62,766 nucleotides of DNA from CBDDBU01 sp965226045 (GCA_965226045.1 CBDDBU010000005.1:1-62766); one strand, 5' to 3'; numbered from the stretch's first letter, positions 27,316-36,866 are shown. Made by a program: numbers and translations. The notes: generated by a model not told the origin, from the sequence alone.

Positions 27316-28092
27316 TCAGCCGTTGATCGTTAGGCCGCCGTCGACGACCACGACCGAGCCGTTGCAGTAGCCGCCACCAGGACCCGCCAACATCAAGACC
27401 GCGCCGACCAGATCCTCGGGCCGCCCGACCCGGCCCATCGGGGCGCGCTCACCGACCCACGCCAGGAACGCTGCATCGAGGATCGGCGCCGTCATCTCGG
27501 TGGCGATGACACCCGGCGCTAGCACATTGCAGGTGATGCCGCGCCGCCCGACTTCCACGGCCAGCCCGCGCGCGAGGCCGGAGACGGCGGCTTTCGCGGC
27601 GCTGTAGGCGGCGGTCGTGGGTCGCGAGATGCGATCGAGCATGGAGCCGGTGAAGATTATGCGGCCCTCCCCCAGCCGCTCCATATGCGGCAGCGCGGCA
27701 CGGGCCAGATAGAAACACGCATCCAAGATGAGGGCGTTGTTGTCGGCCCAGTCCTTGGCGGTGGTCTCCGCGAACGGTTTGCGCAGCGTGCGCCCGGCGT
27801 TGCCGATGGCGATGTCCAGCCGCCCATATTCCGTATTGACCGCGTCCACGGCCGCCCGCACCGCCGCCTCATCAGTGACGTCGAAAACCGTGTGGGATGC
27901 GCTCAGGCCCTGCGCCACCAGCCGGCGTTCGGCGGCCACCAGATCCGCCTCGACTCGGCTGTTGAGAACGACATGGGCGCCAGCCGCGGCCACCCCCTCG
28001 GCGATCGCATAGCCAATCCCGCGCGAGGACCCGGTGACCAGCGCGACTTTGCCCTCCAGATCGAAGTACTTGGCCAAGATATCCAAGTTCAT
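27316..28092 (-). CDS. Short-chain dehydrogenase/reductase
   Basis: A 258-residue classical SDR. TGSSRGIG binds the dinucleotide, NAG lies centrally, and AAYSAAKAA carries the catalytic Tyr-x3-Lys. The start LAKYFDLEGKVALVTG and the end YCNGSVVVVDGG resemble gluconate/polyol 5-dehydrogenases. It overlaps the upstream Ldh2 gene by 4 bp (ATGA), so the two are translationally coupled and probably act on one pathway. Confidence 0.92.
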   Translation of the reverse strand: MNLDILAKYFDLEGKVALVTGSSRGIGYAIAEGVAAAGAHVVLNSRVEADLVAAERRLVAQGLSASHTVFDVTDEAAVRAAVDAVNTEYGRLDIAIGNAGRTLRKPFAETTAKDWADNNALILDACFYLARAALPHMERLGEGRIIFTGSMLDRISRPTTAAYSAAKAAVSGLARGLAVEVGRRGITCNVLAPGVIATEMTAPILDAAFLAWVGERAPMGRVGRPEDLVGAVLMLAGPGGGYCNGSVVVVDGGLTING

Positions 28093-29159
28093 CCGGCCGC
28101 TCCGTCGAAGTCGCTTGGAGACATCCCGACCATCACGCCGGCCTCGATAACTTGGCGCCAGGTCTCGTCGTCGAGCGGGATGCCGTCACGCTCGCGTGTG
28201 GCGCGCGACTTGCGTTCGGGATCGCCCGGCACCATCACCTCGTCGACGCCAGGGGCCGGCGGCGAGGCCTTGACCCAATCCGTGAAATTGTCGATCTCGG
28301 CGGCGAAACCCGCGTCCTGTCCCAGCCCCGAGGGCTCGATCAGAATACTGAGCATGTTGTTGCGGATGGTATCCTGGCCGAACAATTCAGGTTTGGCGGC
28401 GCCCGCGCCCGTGACCAGGGCCCCGGCCATGAGTTCGCAGATCAGGGCAAGGCCATAGCCTTTGTGCAGGCCCATCGGGCGGAGCGCACCGGGCGGGTCG
28501 GTGAACATGACGGCCGGGTCGTCGCTGGGATTTCCTTGGGCGTCGATCAGCGCCTCGGCCGGCGCGCGCACGCCCTTGTTGTGAGCGACGACGACCTTGC
28601 CCATGGCGACATGGCTGGTCGCCATGTCCAGGACGATGGGGGGGCCATTTGTGGCGGGAAACGCCGTGCAGTAGGGATTGGTCCCGAAGCGCGCGTCGGA
28701 GCCGCCAAAGGGCGCGACCAGCGGCGGGTGGCCGGCGGCGTTGACATAATGGATCGAGATCAGCCCCGCCGCCGCGCATATCTCGCCCCAGGCGCCGATG
28801 CGGCCCAGATGATGGACGTTGCGCAGACCGACGACCGACACGCCGCCGCTCCGGGCCTTGGCGATCCCGAATTCCATCGCTTCGCGGCCGGCCACCTGGC
28901 CGTAGGCCATGCCACCGTCGATCAGGGCGAAAACGCCGTTGTCGCTCACCACCTCGGCATGGCCATTGACCACGAGTCGGTCGCCGAGCGCCGTCGTCAC
29001 ATAGCGTAGGATCAGTTGCACGCCGTGGCTGTCGTGGCCCATGAGGTTGGCCATGACGAGGTTCTCGGCGATCGCTGTCGCCTCCGCCAGCTCGCTGCCA
29101 GCGCCAAGGAATATTTGCCTCACGCGATCGGTGAGGAACCGGCTGAGTACAACGACCAT
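28089..29159 (-). CDS. Ldh2/malate-L-lactate dehydrogenase family oxidoreductase
   Basis: A 356-residue NAD(P)-dependent 2-hydroxyacid or imino-acid dehydrogenase of the type-2 malate/L-lactate family. Visible motifs are NLMGHDSHGV near the N-terminus (catalytic His), VHHLGRIGAWGE, APFGGSDARFGTNP and KGYGLALICELMAGAL. Relatives reduce oxaloacetate, sulfopyruvate, ureidoglycolate or cyclic imino acids. The 4-bp overlap with the SDR and the close RidA gene (4 bp) suggest a catabolic operon that generates reactive imines. Confidence 0.92.
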   Translation of the reverse strand: MVVVLSRFLTDRVRQIFLGAGSELAEATAIAENLVMANLMGHDSHGVQLILRYVTTALGDRLVVNGHAEVVSDNGVFALIDGGMAYGQVAGREAMEFGIAKARSGGVSVVGLRNVHHLGRIGAWGEICAAAGLISIHYVNAAGHPPLVAPFGGSDARFGTNPYCTAFPATNGPPIVLDMATSHVAMGKVVVAHNKGVRAPAEALIDAQGNPSDDPAVMFTDPPGALRPMGLHKGYGLALICELMAGALVTGAGAAKPELFGQDTIRNNMLSILIEPSGLGQDAGFAAEIDNFTDWVKASPPAPGVDEVMVPGDPERKSRATRERDGIPLDDETWRQVIEAGVMVGMSPSDFDGAAG

Positions 29160-29163
29160 GGTT

Positions 29164-29556
29164 CTACTCGGTCACGACGGCTTCGGCCTCGATCTCTACC
29201 TTCATCTCGGGCGAGACCAATGCGGAAACCTCAACCAACGTCGACGCGGGGCGATGCTCGCCAAAATAGCGCTCACGGATCGGGTTTATCCGCGGCCTTT
29301 CCGTTATGTCGGTGAGAAAAACGGTGACCTTGACGACGTGCTCGGGGCGACCGCCCACGGCGCGCAGCGAGGCATCGAAATTCCGCATCGCGACCTCGAA
29401 CTGCTCGACAGTGTCCTCAGGGATCGAGCCGTCGGGATTGACGCCAACGGAGCCCGAGACCCAGATGCGATCACCGGCACGCACGACATGGCAGTAATGG
29501 CTCACCGGCTCGCGGAGCTCGGGCAATATCAGACGCTCAATCGATGTCATCGGCAC
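29164..29556 (-). CDS. RidA family enamine/imine deaminase
   Basis: A 130-residue YjgF/RidA protein that hydrolyses reactive enamines and imines. It has the family layout: SHYCHVVRAGDRIWVSGSVGV, a central MRNFDASLRAVG helix, VVKVTVFLTDI and the C-terminal STLVEVSALVSPEMKVEIEAEAV. The typical active-site Arg before the T is replaced by the sequence PASTLVEV, so it is not of the canonical RidA subgroup. It leads the Ldh2-SDR operon. ATG 29550 is an alternative start. Confidence 0.9.
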   Translation of the reverse strand: MPMTSIERLILPELREPVSHYCHVVRAGDRIWVSGSVGVNPDGSIPEDTVEQFEVAMRNFDASLRAVGGRPEHVVKVTVFLTDITERPRINPIRERYFGEHRPASTLVEVSALVSPEMKVEIEAEAVVTE

Positions 29557-29684
29557 ATTCCCGTTATGGAGGACTCGTAGCCTGGGCAGATTAGCACAAG
29601 GGTCCGCCCCCCCTCCGCTTGCGAAATCGGCGGCCGGCCGACTACCATCGGCGGGCGGACGTCCTTCCGGCAGGCGAGGAACTG

Positions 29685-30455
29685 ATGACTACTAGCACAC
29701 TCAAACAAACCGCTCCGTTTGGCGAAGACATGAGCGATGAAGAATGGCAAGCGCGTGTCGATCTCGCCGCCTGCTACCGAGTTGTCGATTATTTCGGCAT
29801 GTCCGAGCTTATCCGCACTCACATTTCAGCTCGGGTGCCGGGGACCGCCCATGTGTTCTTGATGAAGCCAGACGGCTTGCTGTTCGAAGAGGTGACGGCT
29901 TCAAGCTTGGTCAAGCTCGATGTCGATGGCAATGTGATCGGCGACCCGACCCAAAGGGTCAATAAGGCCGGATTCACGATCCATAGCGCCGTCCATATGG
30001 CGCGTGCCGATGCCCAATGCGTGCTGCACGTCCATACCCGTGACGGGACAGCGGTCTCGGCGCAAAAGGATGGCCTGTTGCCTCTCAGTCAGCACTCGGC
30101 CCGCTTCCACGGCGATATCGGCTATCACGACTACGAAGGCATCGCCCTCGACCTGGACGAGCGTGAGCGCCTGATCGCCCACCTCGGTGGGCACTCGGTC
30201 TTGATGCTGCGCAACCACGGCCTCTTAACGGTCGGACGCTCGATGGCGGAGGCCTTCAACCGGGCTTACTATCTCGAACTCGCCTGCCAGGTGCAGATCG
30301 CGGCGCAGGCCTCAGGCGCCGAACTGATCTATCTGCCCCAGGACGTGTGCGAGCGTACGGCCGCGCAGGTGCGCGAGTTCGGACCGCTCGGCGAGCGCGA
30401 TTGGCCCGCGCTCCTACGCCTTCTCGACCGTCAATCCTCCGACTACCGCCACTAA
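29685..30455 (+). CDS. Class II aldolase/adducin family protein
   Basis: A 256-residue Zn-dependent aldolase-fold protein. Metal ligands are likely the two His of CVLHVHTRDG and the His of MLRNHGLLTVG. VDYFGMSELIRTHISARVPG at the N-terminus is typical of bacterial adducin-domain proteins. ATG 29685 follows GGCGAGGAACTG; the longer ORF start at 29619 gives only a basic tail. Possible reactions are aldol cleavage or decarboxylation of a small hydroxy acid; the substrate is unknown. Confidence 0.9.
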   Translation: MTTSTLKQTAPFGEDMSDEEWQARVDLAACYRVVDYFGMSELIRTHISARVPGTAHVFLMKPDGLLFEEVTASSLVKLDVDGNVIGDPTQRVNKAGFTIHSAVHMARADAQCVLHVHTRDGTAVSAQKDGLLPLSQHSARFHGDIGYHDYEGIALDLDERERLIAHLGGHSVLMLRNHGLLTVGRSMAEAFNRAYYLELACQVQIAAQASGAELIYLPQDVCERTAAQVREFGPLGERDWPALLRLLDRQSSDYRH

Positions 30456-30615
30456 TCCCAAAGGCCGTGAAAATAGTGCCGTTGGTGTAGCGGACATCAC
30501 AGTATTCGGCCTCCCGCGACGCGCGTCCGTCGCGCGCCCGCCCTAGATTCAGAGCAGGGCGGGGCCAGCGATGTTGAAAGCCGCTGCGCCCTGCGGGTCG
30601 ACGAAGGGGGTTAGC

Positions 30616-30885
30616 ATGGTTCAGTTTCACGACAACGCCAAGCAAGATTGCCTACAAGCGGCGGAAGAGGGCCTGGCGGAGGCGCAGTACCGCGCGGGGT
30701 TGATGTACTCCACCGGTCAGGGGGTTCATCAAAATCTAGTCTCGGCGCACAAATGGTTCAATCTGGCGGCGTTGCGGGGTAGCGACGCGGCGCGCCAAGT
30801 GCGGCGTGAGGTCGCGGCCGACATGACCCAGCGGGAAATCGCGGAGGCGCAGCGGCAAGCACGCGAATGGCTGCGCGGCCATTGA
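30616..30885 (+). CDS. Small Sel1-repeat protein
   Basis: An 89-residue protein with one clear Sel1-type TPR repeat (AEAQYRAGLMYSTGQGVHQN) followed by a second half-repeat (VSAHKWFNLAALRGSDAA) and a charged helix. Sel1 repeats mediate protein contacts. No signal peptide is seen. The start at 30616 follows GGGGGTTAGC. Confidence 0.8.
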   Translation: MVQFHDNAKQDCLQAAEEGLAEAQYRAGLMYSTGQGVHQNLVSAHKWFNLAALRGSDAARQVRREVAADMTQREIAEAQRQAREWLRGH

Positions 30886-30966
30886 TCGGCCATTAATCGG
30901 CCAGGCGGCGCGCTCGCATCCAGCGACTCGCGCCCCCGATCCGTTCTCGCGGGGCCCGATGGCGCC

Positions 30967-31944
30967 TCAGCCGGCGCGCACCAGCGGCATCACCTCGGCG
31001 GCGAAGCGCTCCATGCTGTCCCGCGATTCCTCGAAGGTGTCGCGCAGAAAGTTGAACACGACGGTGGTCACGCCCATTTCGCCCAACGCCAGTATGTCGG
31101 CGGCGATCTTCTCGCTGCTCCCCAGGAGCATATGGTGGCCGCCGTCGTCCAGTCGCGTGTCGGCATTGTCGGCGAACCACACGGCCCAAAACGCGAGCGT
31201 GATGCTAGCCGGGTCGCGCCCAGCCTCCTCGGCGAGCGCATGTAGGCGTTTTACCGCCGCGCCAAAGCGTTCCAACGTATTGAGTGGATAGCGCGGATCG
31301 CCGCCCCGCTCATCGGCGCCGACCGGAAACCACCCGTCGCCGAGCCGCACGGTACGCCGCATCGCGAGCGTGCTGTCGCCACCAATCCAGACCGGCGGGT
31401 GCGGGCGCTGAACCGGCCGCGGGCGCGAGTAGATGTTCGAGAAGCGGACGAACTCGCCGTCGAATTCAGGCTCCTCGTTGGTCCAAAGTTCCCGAAAGGC
31501 GTTGATGAATTCGTCCGTCACCCGCCCGCGCTCCTTGAACGGTGGCGCGTCCACCGCCTCGAACTCCTCGCGCATCCAGCCGGTACCACAGCCCAGCGTG
31601 ATCCGGCCGCCGGAGGCGACATCAATGGTGGCGATCTGCCGCGCGGTCAGAACCGCAGGGCGATAGGGCACCACCATCACGGCCGGCATGATGCGCGCCT
31701 TGGTGGTCATGCCGGCGACGGCCGCCATCAATGCCACCGGCTCTAGGTGTTCGCCGGACGAGAAAACGTCGGTGTATCCACCCTTCTCGTAGGGGTAGAC
31801 GTGCTCCCAGGTCTTGGGAATGACGATGTGGTCGGGGATCGCCATCATCGTGAAGCCAAGATCCTCGGCACGGCGCGCGGTCGCAGCTATCCCCGCGGCG
31901 TTCGCGAAACTCCCACGAACCGGGATCGTCATACCTAGTTCCAT
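30967..31944 (-). CDS. LLM-class (luciferase-like) flavin or F420-dependent oxidoreductase
   Basis: A 325-residue luciferase-like TIM-barrel oxidoreductase. Features are the PDHIVIP region, ASGGRITLGCGTGWMREEFEA, and RPHPPVWIGGDST toward the end, typical of the LLM F420-dependent subclass. Whether FMN or F420 is used cannot be read; no F420 genes are in the window. It is the last gene of the long minus-strand block; ATG 31944 is used, with an alternative six bases upstream. Confidence 0.88.
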   Translation of the reverse strand: MELGMTIPVRGSFANAAGIAATARRAEDLGFTMMAIPDHIVIPKTWEHVYPYEKGGYTDVFSSGEHLEPVALMAAVAGMTTKARIMPAVMVVPYRPAVLTARQIATIDVASGGRITLGCGTGWMREEFEAVDAPPFKERGRVTDEFINAFRELWTNEEPEFDGEFVRFSNIYSRPRPVQRPHPPVWIGGDSTLAMRRTVRLGDGWFPVGADERGGDPRYPLNTLERFGAAVKRLHALAEEAGRDPASITLAFWAVWFADNADTRLDDGGHHMLLGSSEKIAADILALGEMGVTTVVFNFLRDTFEESRDSMERFAAEVMPLVRAG

Positions 31945-32052
31945 TGCCAAAACCTTCCCTGATGGCCAGCCCCCACGATGGGCCGCGAAGTGCGCGGGAT
32001 TATATACCGTTCAGAGCCAGGCGGCGCGCGCCGTCGCCCCACTTTTGTGTAC

Positions 32053-32625
32053 TCAGGAGCGTCTCATTTCTCCCGACCAGCGCCGCGAGAACATGGCGGG
32101 CATGCCGACCTGATCGAGGATACGGCCGACGATATGGTCGACGATGTCCTCGACGCTTTCGGGATGGTTATAGAACGCCGGCATCGGCGGCATGATACTC
32201 ACACCTAGTCGCGCCAAGCCGAGCATGTTCTCGAGCTGAATGGGGCTCAACGGTGTTTCTCGTGGAACAAGAACCAGCGGGCGACGCTCCTTAAGGGTCA
32301 CATCGGCGGCGCGATGAATGAGATTGTCGCCATAACCATGGGCCACGGCGGCGAGCGTTCGCATCGAGCACGGCACGATGACCATGCCATCGGTCGCGAA
32401 CGATCCCGACGAGACCACCGCCGTCATGTCACCAGGGGGATGGGTATGGGCCGCCAACGCGCGCAACTCGTCCATCGTGACCGTGGTCTCGTGCTCCAGC
32501 GTCTGTTGGGCCCATTTGCTGACGATGAGGTGGACCTCGACGCCGTCGGCCTCGCGCAGCGCCTGTAGGAAACGGACACCCAGCACCATCCCGGTCGCGC
32601 CGGTGAGGGCGACGATCAGGCGCAC
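32053..32625 (-). CDS. UbiX/Pad1-family flavin prenyltransferase-like protein
   Basis: A 190-residue flavoprotein of the UbiX family, which makes prenylated FMN for UbiD decarboxylases. It shows GATGMVLGVRFLQAL, SSGSFATDGMVIVPCSMRTLAAVAHG, LKERRPLVLVPRETPLSPIQLENM and PAFYNHP, all typical. No UbiD gene is found in the window, so it would serve a distant partner, or have another role. It lies 92 bp after the AcoX-type kinase gene in the same direction. Confidence 0.92.
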   Translation of the reverse strand: MRLIVALTGATGMVLGVRFLQALREADGVEVHLIVSKWAQQTLEHETTVTMDELRALAAHTHPPGDMTAVVSSGSFATDGMVIVPCSMRTLAAVAHGYGDNLIHRAADVTLKERRPLVLVPRETPLSPIQLENMLGLARLGVSIMPPMPAFYNHPESVEDIVDHIVGRILDQVGMPAMFSRRWSGEMRRS

Positions 32626-32717
32626 GCCGCCGCCATGGGTCGCTCAGGCATCGGCGCGATCCTGCAACCAGGCCCGCGCCAAGGTCAAGCCGCCGTCCCA
32701 AGCCGCGCCGCCCACGG

Positions 32718-33890
32718 TCAGCCGGCGACGCGGCATACCGCCTCGGCGGCATAGCCGGTGACCACGCGGATGTATCCGGAAAGAATCTCGTCGGCCACCG
32801 GGTCTCCGGTGTCGACGAGCAGCACAGCGCCAAGGGAGGTGAGCTTTTCGGGCGTGGCCACCAGGATGATGTTGTCGCGGCCGACCTGGCGGACGACGGC
32901 GGCGCTGATCTGCTGGTTGCCGCGCCCGAGGAAGTGGCCCTGGCCCCCGATTGGGGTGACGACGATTTTCACCCCCTCGCGGCCCCCGGCGACGAGGGCG
33001 TCCAGAATGTCGGGCTCGGTGACATCGGCGGCGAGGAGCCGGCCATCCTTGACCAAGTCGACGCCGAGCAGGGTCTCGGCGAGTCCAAGCCGGCGCGAAA
33101 TCGCGCGGACGGTCGTGCCGGGGCCGAGGATATAGAGGCAGCCGGGCTCCATATGCTCGACGACGTCGGCGGCGATCGCATCAAGGGCTGCCCCACCGCC
33201 CGCCGCCTGCCCCATCTTCACGCCTTGAATAAGGTGCCGCGCATAGGGCGCCTCGAGATAGCCATACAGCTTGGCCGAAACCGCGCCGCACCGAAACGCC
33301 GCCTCGTCGATGTCCATGACCTCGACCTCGCGCACCGGCAAACGCTGCTCGAAAAACCCGATCACGAGGTCGGCGGCCGATCGCGGGTTGATGGCGTAGA
33401 CCGCCGACTGCATCTTCACGCCGGCCGGGATGCCAACCACGGGGACGCGGGTGCCCACCGCATCGTGGATATCGCGCGCGGTGCCATCGCCACCGGCGAA
33501 GAGGATCAGCGAAACCCTAGCCTCGACCATCGCCGCCGCGATGGCCTTCGTGTCCTCGGGCGTGCTTGCGCCGGCGCGGATACGGCCGGTGGTCCGGGGG
33601 TTGAAGCCAGCCGCGCGCGCGGCCTCGGCGCCCATCTCGTGCGGCGCCGCCGCAACGGCTATTCGGTCGCCAAGATGCGCTCGAACAGCCCGCAGCGTCA
33701 TGACGGCGCGGGCGGGCGCTTGGGCTTTGGCACCACGTGTGCGGGCGCGGGCAACGATCTCGGCGCTGTCGGTCCCCTTGAGGCCGACCGCGCCGCCGAG
33801 GCCGGCGACCGGGTTGACGATCAGCCCTAATGTCGGCGGCGGGCGGTCGTGGCGCGAAGATGACGTCTTGGCGCGCGCCCCGTCACCCAT
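32718..33890 (-). CDS. ATP-NAD kinase/AcoX family protein
   Basis: A 390-residue protein of the ATP-NAD kinase superfamily, AcoX-like branch. Motifs are LGLIVNPVAGLGGAVGLKG at the start, the kinase GGDGTARDIHDAVG near residue 135, and GIPAGVKMQSAVYAINP. AcoX-type members are often encoded with dehydrogenase or decarboxylase operons and their substrate is poorly known. It sits 9 bp after gcvPB, suggesting cotranscription. Confidence 0.88.
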   Translation of the reverse strand: MGDGARAKTSSSRHDRPPPTLGLIVNPVAGLGGAVGLKGTDSAEIVARARTRGAKAQAPARAVMTLRAVRAHLGDRIAVAAAPHEMGAEAARAAGFNPRTTGRIRAGASTPEDTKAIAAAMVEARVSLILFAGGDGTARDIHDAVGTRVPVVGIPAGVKMQSAVYAINPRSAADLVIGFFEQRLPVREVEVMDIDEAAFRCGAVSAKLYGYLEAPYARHLIQGVKMGQAAGGGAALDAIAADVVEHMEPGCLYILGPGTTVRAISRRLGLAETLLGVDLVKDGRLLAADVTEPDILDALVAGGREGVKIVVTPIGGQGHFLGRGNQQISAAVVRQVGRDNIILVATPEKLTSLGAVLLVDTGDPVADEILSGYIRVVTGYAAEAVCRVAG

Positions 33891-33899
33891 CGTTTGAAG

Positions 33900-35447
33900 T
33901 CAGCCGGCGCTCTTGCGCAGAAAGCCGCGGTGGGTGAAGGCCCAGCGTTTGGGATCGTCGATGGCCACCTCGTCGATCTTGGTCACCGAGGCGCGATGGG
34001 GCGCGGTCTTCACGACATCGGGATCGTTGTATGCCTCGTCGATGATGCGACGCAAGATTTCCACGTACTCATCAAGCTCGTCGACCGCGTACGATTCGCC
34101 GGGCTCGATGGTGAACGGCTCTGCGACCAGCATCGGGTGGTGGCTGAGCATGAAGTGCTGCACCCCGTAATCGATCATCCGCCACATCACGTCATGGGCG
34201 GTAACGCCGGTCTCCGCATGGAGGTTCTCCATGCTGTATCGAATCTGCTCCATGCGGCGGTATTTGTTCTTGGGCCACGGGATGGTCACACCGCGAAGCT
34301 TGCGGATTCCTTCCAGCATGTAGTTGCTGTTGAGGACCGCGGTCTCCGCCACCGCCTTCATCCCCTCGGGGCCCAGACTCATCACCCAGGCATAGGCCTT
34401 GACGACGGTCTGGATGTTGCCGAGGAAGCTCCGTATGCGCTCGATCGCCTCGCGCCGCTCGCCCTTGATGCGGTACCGCTTGCCGTCGAATTCGATGACC
34501 GGCCCGAACAGGTACGCCGCCACCGCCTTTTTGACGCCGACCGCCGCGCACCCCTGACCGATCGCGCCGTGCGGCGCCGAGAACGTCTTGTGCAGGTTGA
34601 ATTGGCAGAGGTCGAAGCCGGTATCGCCGGCGCGCACGATCCCCAGCATGCCGTTGCCATTGGCCTGATCGTACGCGCACAGGCCGCCTGCCCGATGGAC
34701 CAGGTCGACAATCTCCTTGATGTCGCGATTGTAGATGCCGGTGTCCTCGGGATTCGTCATCATCAGACCGGCCGTGCGCTCTGAAATCGCGGCTTTAACC
34801 GCCCCGACCTCGGGATAGCCGCGTTCGCCCGGCATCAGCGTGATGACCCGATACCCGGCCACGGCCGGCGCGGCGGCATCGGCCGGGTGCGAGAACGCCG
34901 TCGTCAGCATCTCGGTGCGGCGATCACCCTCGCCGCGCGACTCGTGGTACTTCCGAATCAGGCACGCGTTAGCATAGATGCCCTGGGCGCCGCTTCCGGC
35001 TTCGAACGTGAAAGCGTCCATGCCGGAGATCGCGCACATCATCCTCTCGAAGTTGTACATGATCTCCAGGATGCCCTGAATCGTATCGTCGTCCTGGAGC
35101 GGATGAAGGTCCCAGACCCAGGGCTGGCGGACCAGGTGTTCATGCACCTTGGGGCTGTATTTGATGGTGCAGGTTCCCATCATGTCGGAGGTGACATCGG
35201 CCCCCATGCACATCTGAGAAAGCCGGAGGTAGTGACGCAACACCTGCGGCTGAGACATTTCGGGGAGCTTGGGCGGGCTATTGCGGCGCACGCCGGCCGG
35301 GAGCGAGCCAGCCACATCGCCGACCGCCTTGGCGATCGCCGCATCGACGGCGGGCGGCATCACCCCGCGCGCGCCGGGGCTCGTCAAGTCCATGATCAGC
35401 GGCTCGTTCCAACGAGCCGCGTGGAACAACTCGACCGCCCGGGTCAT
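33900..35447 (-). CDS. gcvPB: Glycine dehydrogenase (decarboxylating) subunit 2-like
   Basis: A 515-residue PLP enzyme homologous to the C-terminal half of the P-protein of the glycine cleavage system. The PLP Lys is Lys287 in FNLHKTFSAPHGAIGQG. It decarboxylates glycine together with subunit 1, passing the aminomethyl group to lipoyl-H protein. Its start overlaps the end of gcvPA by 4 bp (ATGA). No gcvT or gcvH is nearby, so either these lie elsewhere or the pair has a different substrate. Confidence 0.92.
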   Translation of the reverse strand: MTRAVELFHAARWNEPLIMDLTSPGARGVMPPAVDAAIAKAVGDVAGSLPAGVRRNSPPKLPEMSQPQVLRHYLRLSQMCMGADVTSDMMGTCTIKYSPKVHEHLVRQPWVWDLHPLQDDDTIQGILEIMYNFERMMCAISGMDAFTFEAGSGAQGIYANACLIRKYHESRGEGDRRTEMLTTAFSHPADAAAPAVAGYRVITLMPGERGYPEVGAVKAAISERTAGLMMTNPEDTGIYNRDIKEIVDLVHRAGGLCAYDQANGNGMLGIVRAGDTGFDLCQFNLHKTFSAPHGAIGQGCAAVGVKKAVAAYLFGPVIEFDGKRYRIKGERREAIERIRSFLGNIQTVVKAYAWVMSLGPEGMKAVAETAVLNSNYMLEGIRKLRGVTIPWPKNKYRRMEQIRYSMENLHAETGVTAHDVMWRMIDYGVQHFMLSHHPMLVAEPFTIEPGESYAVDELDEYVEILRRIIDEAYNDPDVVKTAPHRASVTKIDEVAIDDPKRWAFTHRGFLRKSAG

Positions 35448-36835
35448 GCCACCACCTCTTTCAATGCCGCAGCGAGCGCATCGATCTCGTCCCTGCCGTG
35501 AATCTCGGTGATGCAGTAGAGCGCGGACTGCCCGAGGGTCGGGAACTCCATGCTCAAGTCCTTGCCGCCGAAAATCCCACGACGCTTGAGGGCCCGGTTA
35601 ACGGCCGCCACCGTCTTGCCGGCGCGATCGAAGTTGACCACGAACTCCTTGAAGAACGGCGAGGCATGCACGGGCGCCTTGACCCCCTTGATGCGGTTGA
35701 TCCGACCGGCCGCATAGGCGGCGCGTTGCATGATCCCTTCGCCGAGTTCCGTCAATCCGCGCGGCCCGATCAGCGAGAGATAGACCGCCGCCGTGATGCC
35801 CCACAGCCATTGGGTGGTGCCGTAGTAGTCGGTCGAATCGTGGCGCTTGTCGTACGACGTGCGCTCCATCGTCGACACGCCGAATCCGAACTGGCCCTGA
35901 TCGGCGGCCGGTGAAATGCTAATGAGAAACGAGGGATGCTCCGCCACCATCGCCTCGTCATCACGGCTGGCGATGAAGCCGGCGACACCGCCGCCACCGT
36001 ACATGTGGACCCCGAGCGGCTGGAGCTCGCCGACTACTAGATCGGCGCCGTAGTCGCCCGGCGACTCGAGCACGCCGAGGGAGATCGGGTCGACCCCGAC
36101 GACCGTCTTGGCGCCGGCCGCGTTGGCGATTTTCGCGATCTCAGCCGCTTGGATTTCGATGATGCCGAGATACCCCGGCTGCTCGAAATAGACGGCGCCG
36201 GTGCGCTCGGAAACCTTGGCCTTGAGGTCGGCGAGGTCCATCAGCCCGGTCTTGGGATCGCAGCGGACCAGCTCGATGGTAGCGACGGGCTTGGTGAAGC
36301 CGCGCATCTGCTCAAGGCGGTCCGGACTCGCCGTCGCTGGCACGAGAACATGATCACGACCAGTGACGCGACAGGCCATCAGGACGGCGCTATCGGCCGC
36401 CGCGCCCCAGTCGTAGGTGGGCGTCCCCACGACCTCCAGGCCGACCAGCTCGCCGATCAGGCTCTGGTATTCGAATAGTGCTTGATACTTGCCGTGGTCC
36501 GAATAGGGAAAACCACCATACGAGGTGAGGAACTCGCCGCGGCCATTGATCTCGTCGCACACCGCCGGCACAAAATGTTGCCAACAACCGGCGCCGCGGA
36601 AGTTGAGGAAGTCCTGGCAGCTCTTGTTCTTGGCGAGAATACTCTCGACGTGCTTCCTCAACTCGTGCTCGGAGTCGATCCGCGCCGGAAGCTTTAGCGG
36701 ACCCTTGAGCTTGATATCGTTCGGGATCGAGTCGTATAGCGCCGCCAGGTCGCGTATCCCGACTTCCTTCATCAAGCGCTGGCGAGGGCCCGGCGCGGCG
36801 TTGGGAATGTAGGGATGTACCAGCCCGTCACTCAT
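35444..36835 (-). CDS. gcvPA: Glycine dehydrogenase (decarboxylating) subunit 1-like
   Basis: A 463-residue homologue of the N-terminal half of the P-protein: start HPYIPNAAPGPRQRLMKEVG, FLNFRGAGCWQHFVPAVCDEI, TSYGGFPYSDHGKYQALFEYQS and the GGGGVAGFIASRDDE stretch. This half lacks the PLP Lys and forms an alpha2-beta2 enzyme with subunit 2. ATG 36835 follows GAAGGAGGA, a strong ribosome site. It lies 31 bp after the dipeptide transporter ATPase gene in the same direction; no glycine riboswitch fits in that gap. Confidence 0.92.
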   Translation of the reverse strand: MSDGLVHPYIPNAAPGPRQRLMKEVGIRDLAALYDSIPNDIKLKGPLKLPARIDSEHELRKHVESILAKNKSCQDFLNFRGAGCWQHFVPAVCDEINGRGEFLTSYGGFPYSDHGKYQALFEYQSLIGELVGLEVVGTPTYDWGAAADSAVLMACRVTGRDHVLVPATASPDRLEQMRGFTKPVATIELVRCDPKTGLMDLADLKAKVSERTGAVYFEQPGYLGIIEIQAAEIAKIANAAGAKTVVGVDPISLGVLESPGDYGADLVVGELQPLGVHMYGGGGVAGFIASRDDEAMVAEHPSFLISISPAADQGQFGFGVSTMERTSYDKRHDSTDYYGTTQWLWGITAAVYLSLIGPRGLTELGEGIMQRAAYAAGRINRIKGVKAPVHASPFFKEFVVNFDRAGKTVAAVNRALKRRGIFGGKDLSMEFPTLGQSALYCITEIHGRDEIDALAAALKEVVA

Positions 36836-36866
36836 TGGAAATCCTCCTTCATTCGCCACGCCGACC

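Noticed and set aside
36836..36866. A glycine riboswitch before gcvPA
   Set aside because: Only 31 bp separate gcvPA from the preceding stop codon, far too short for the aptamers, and no riboswitch-like pairing is visible.
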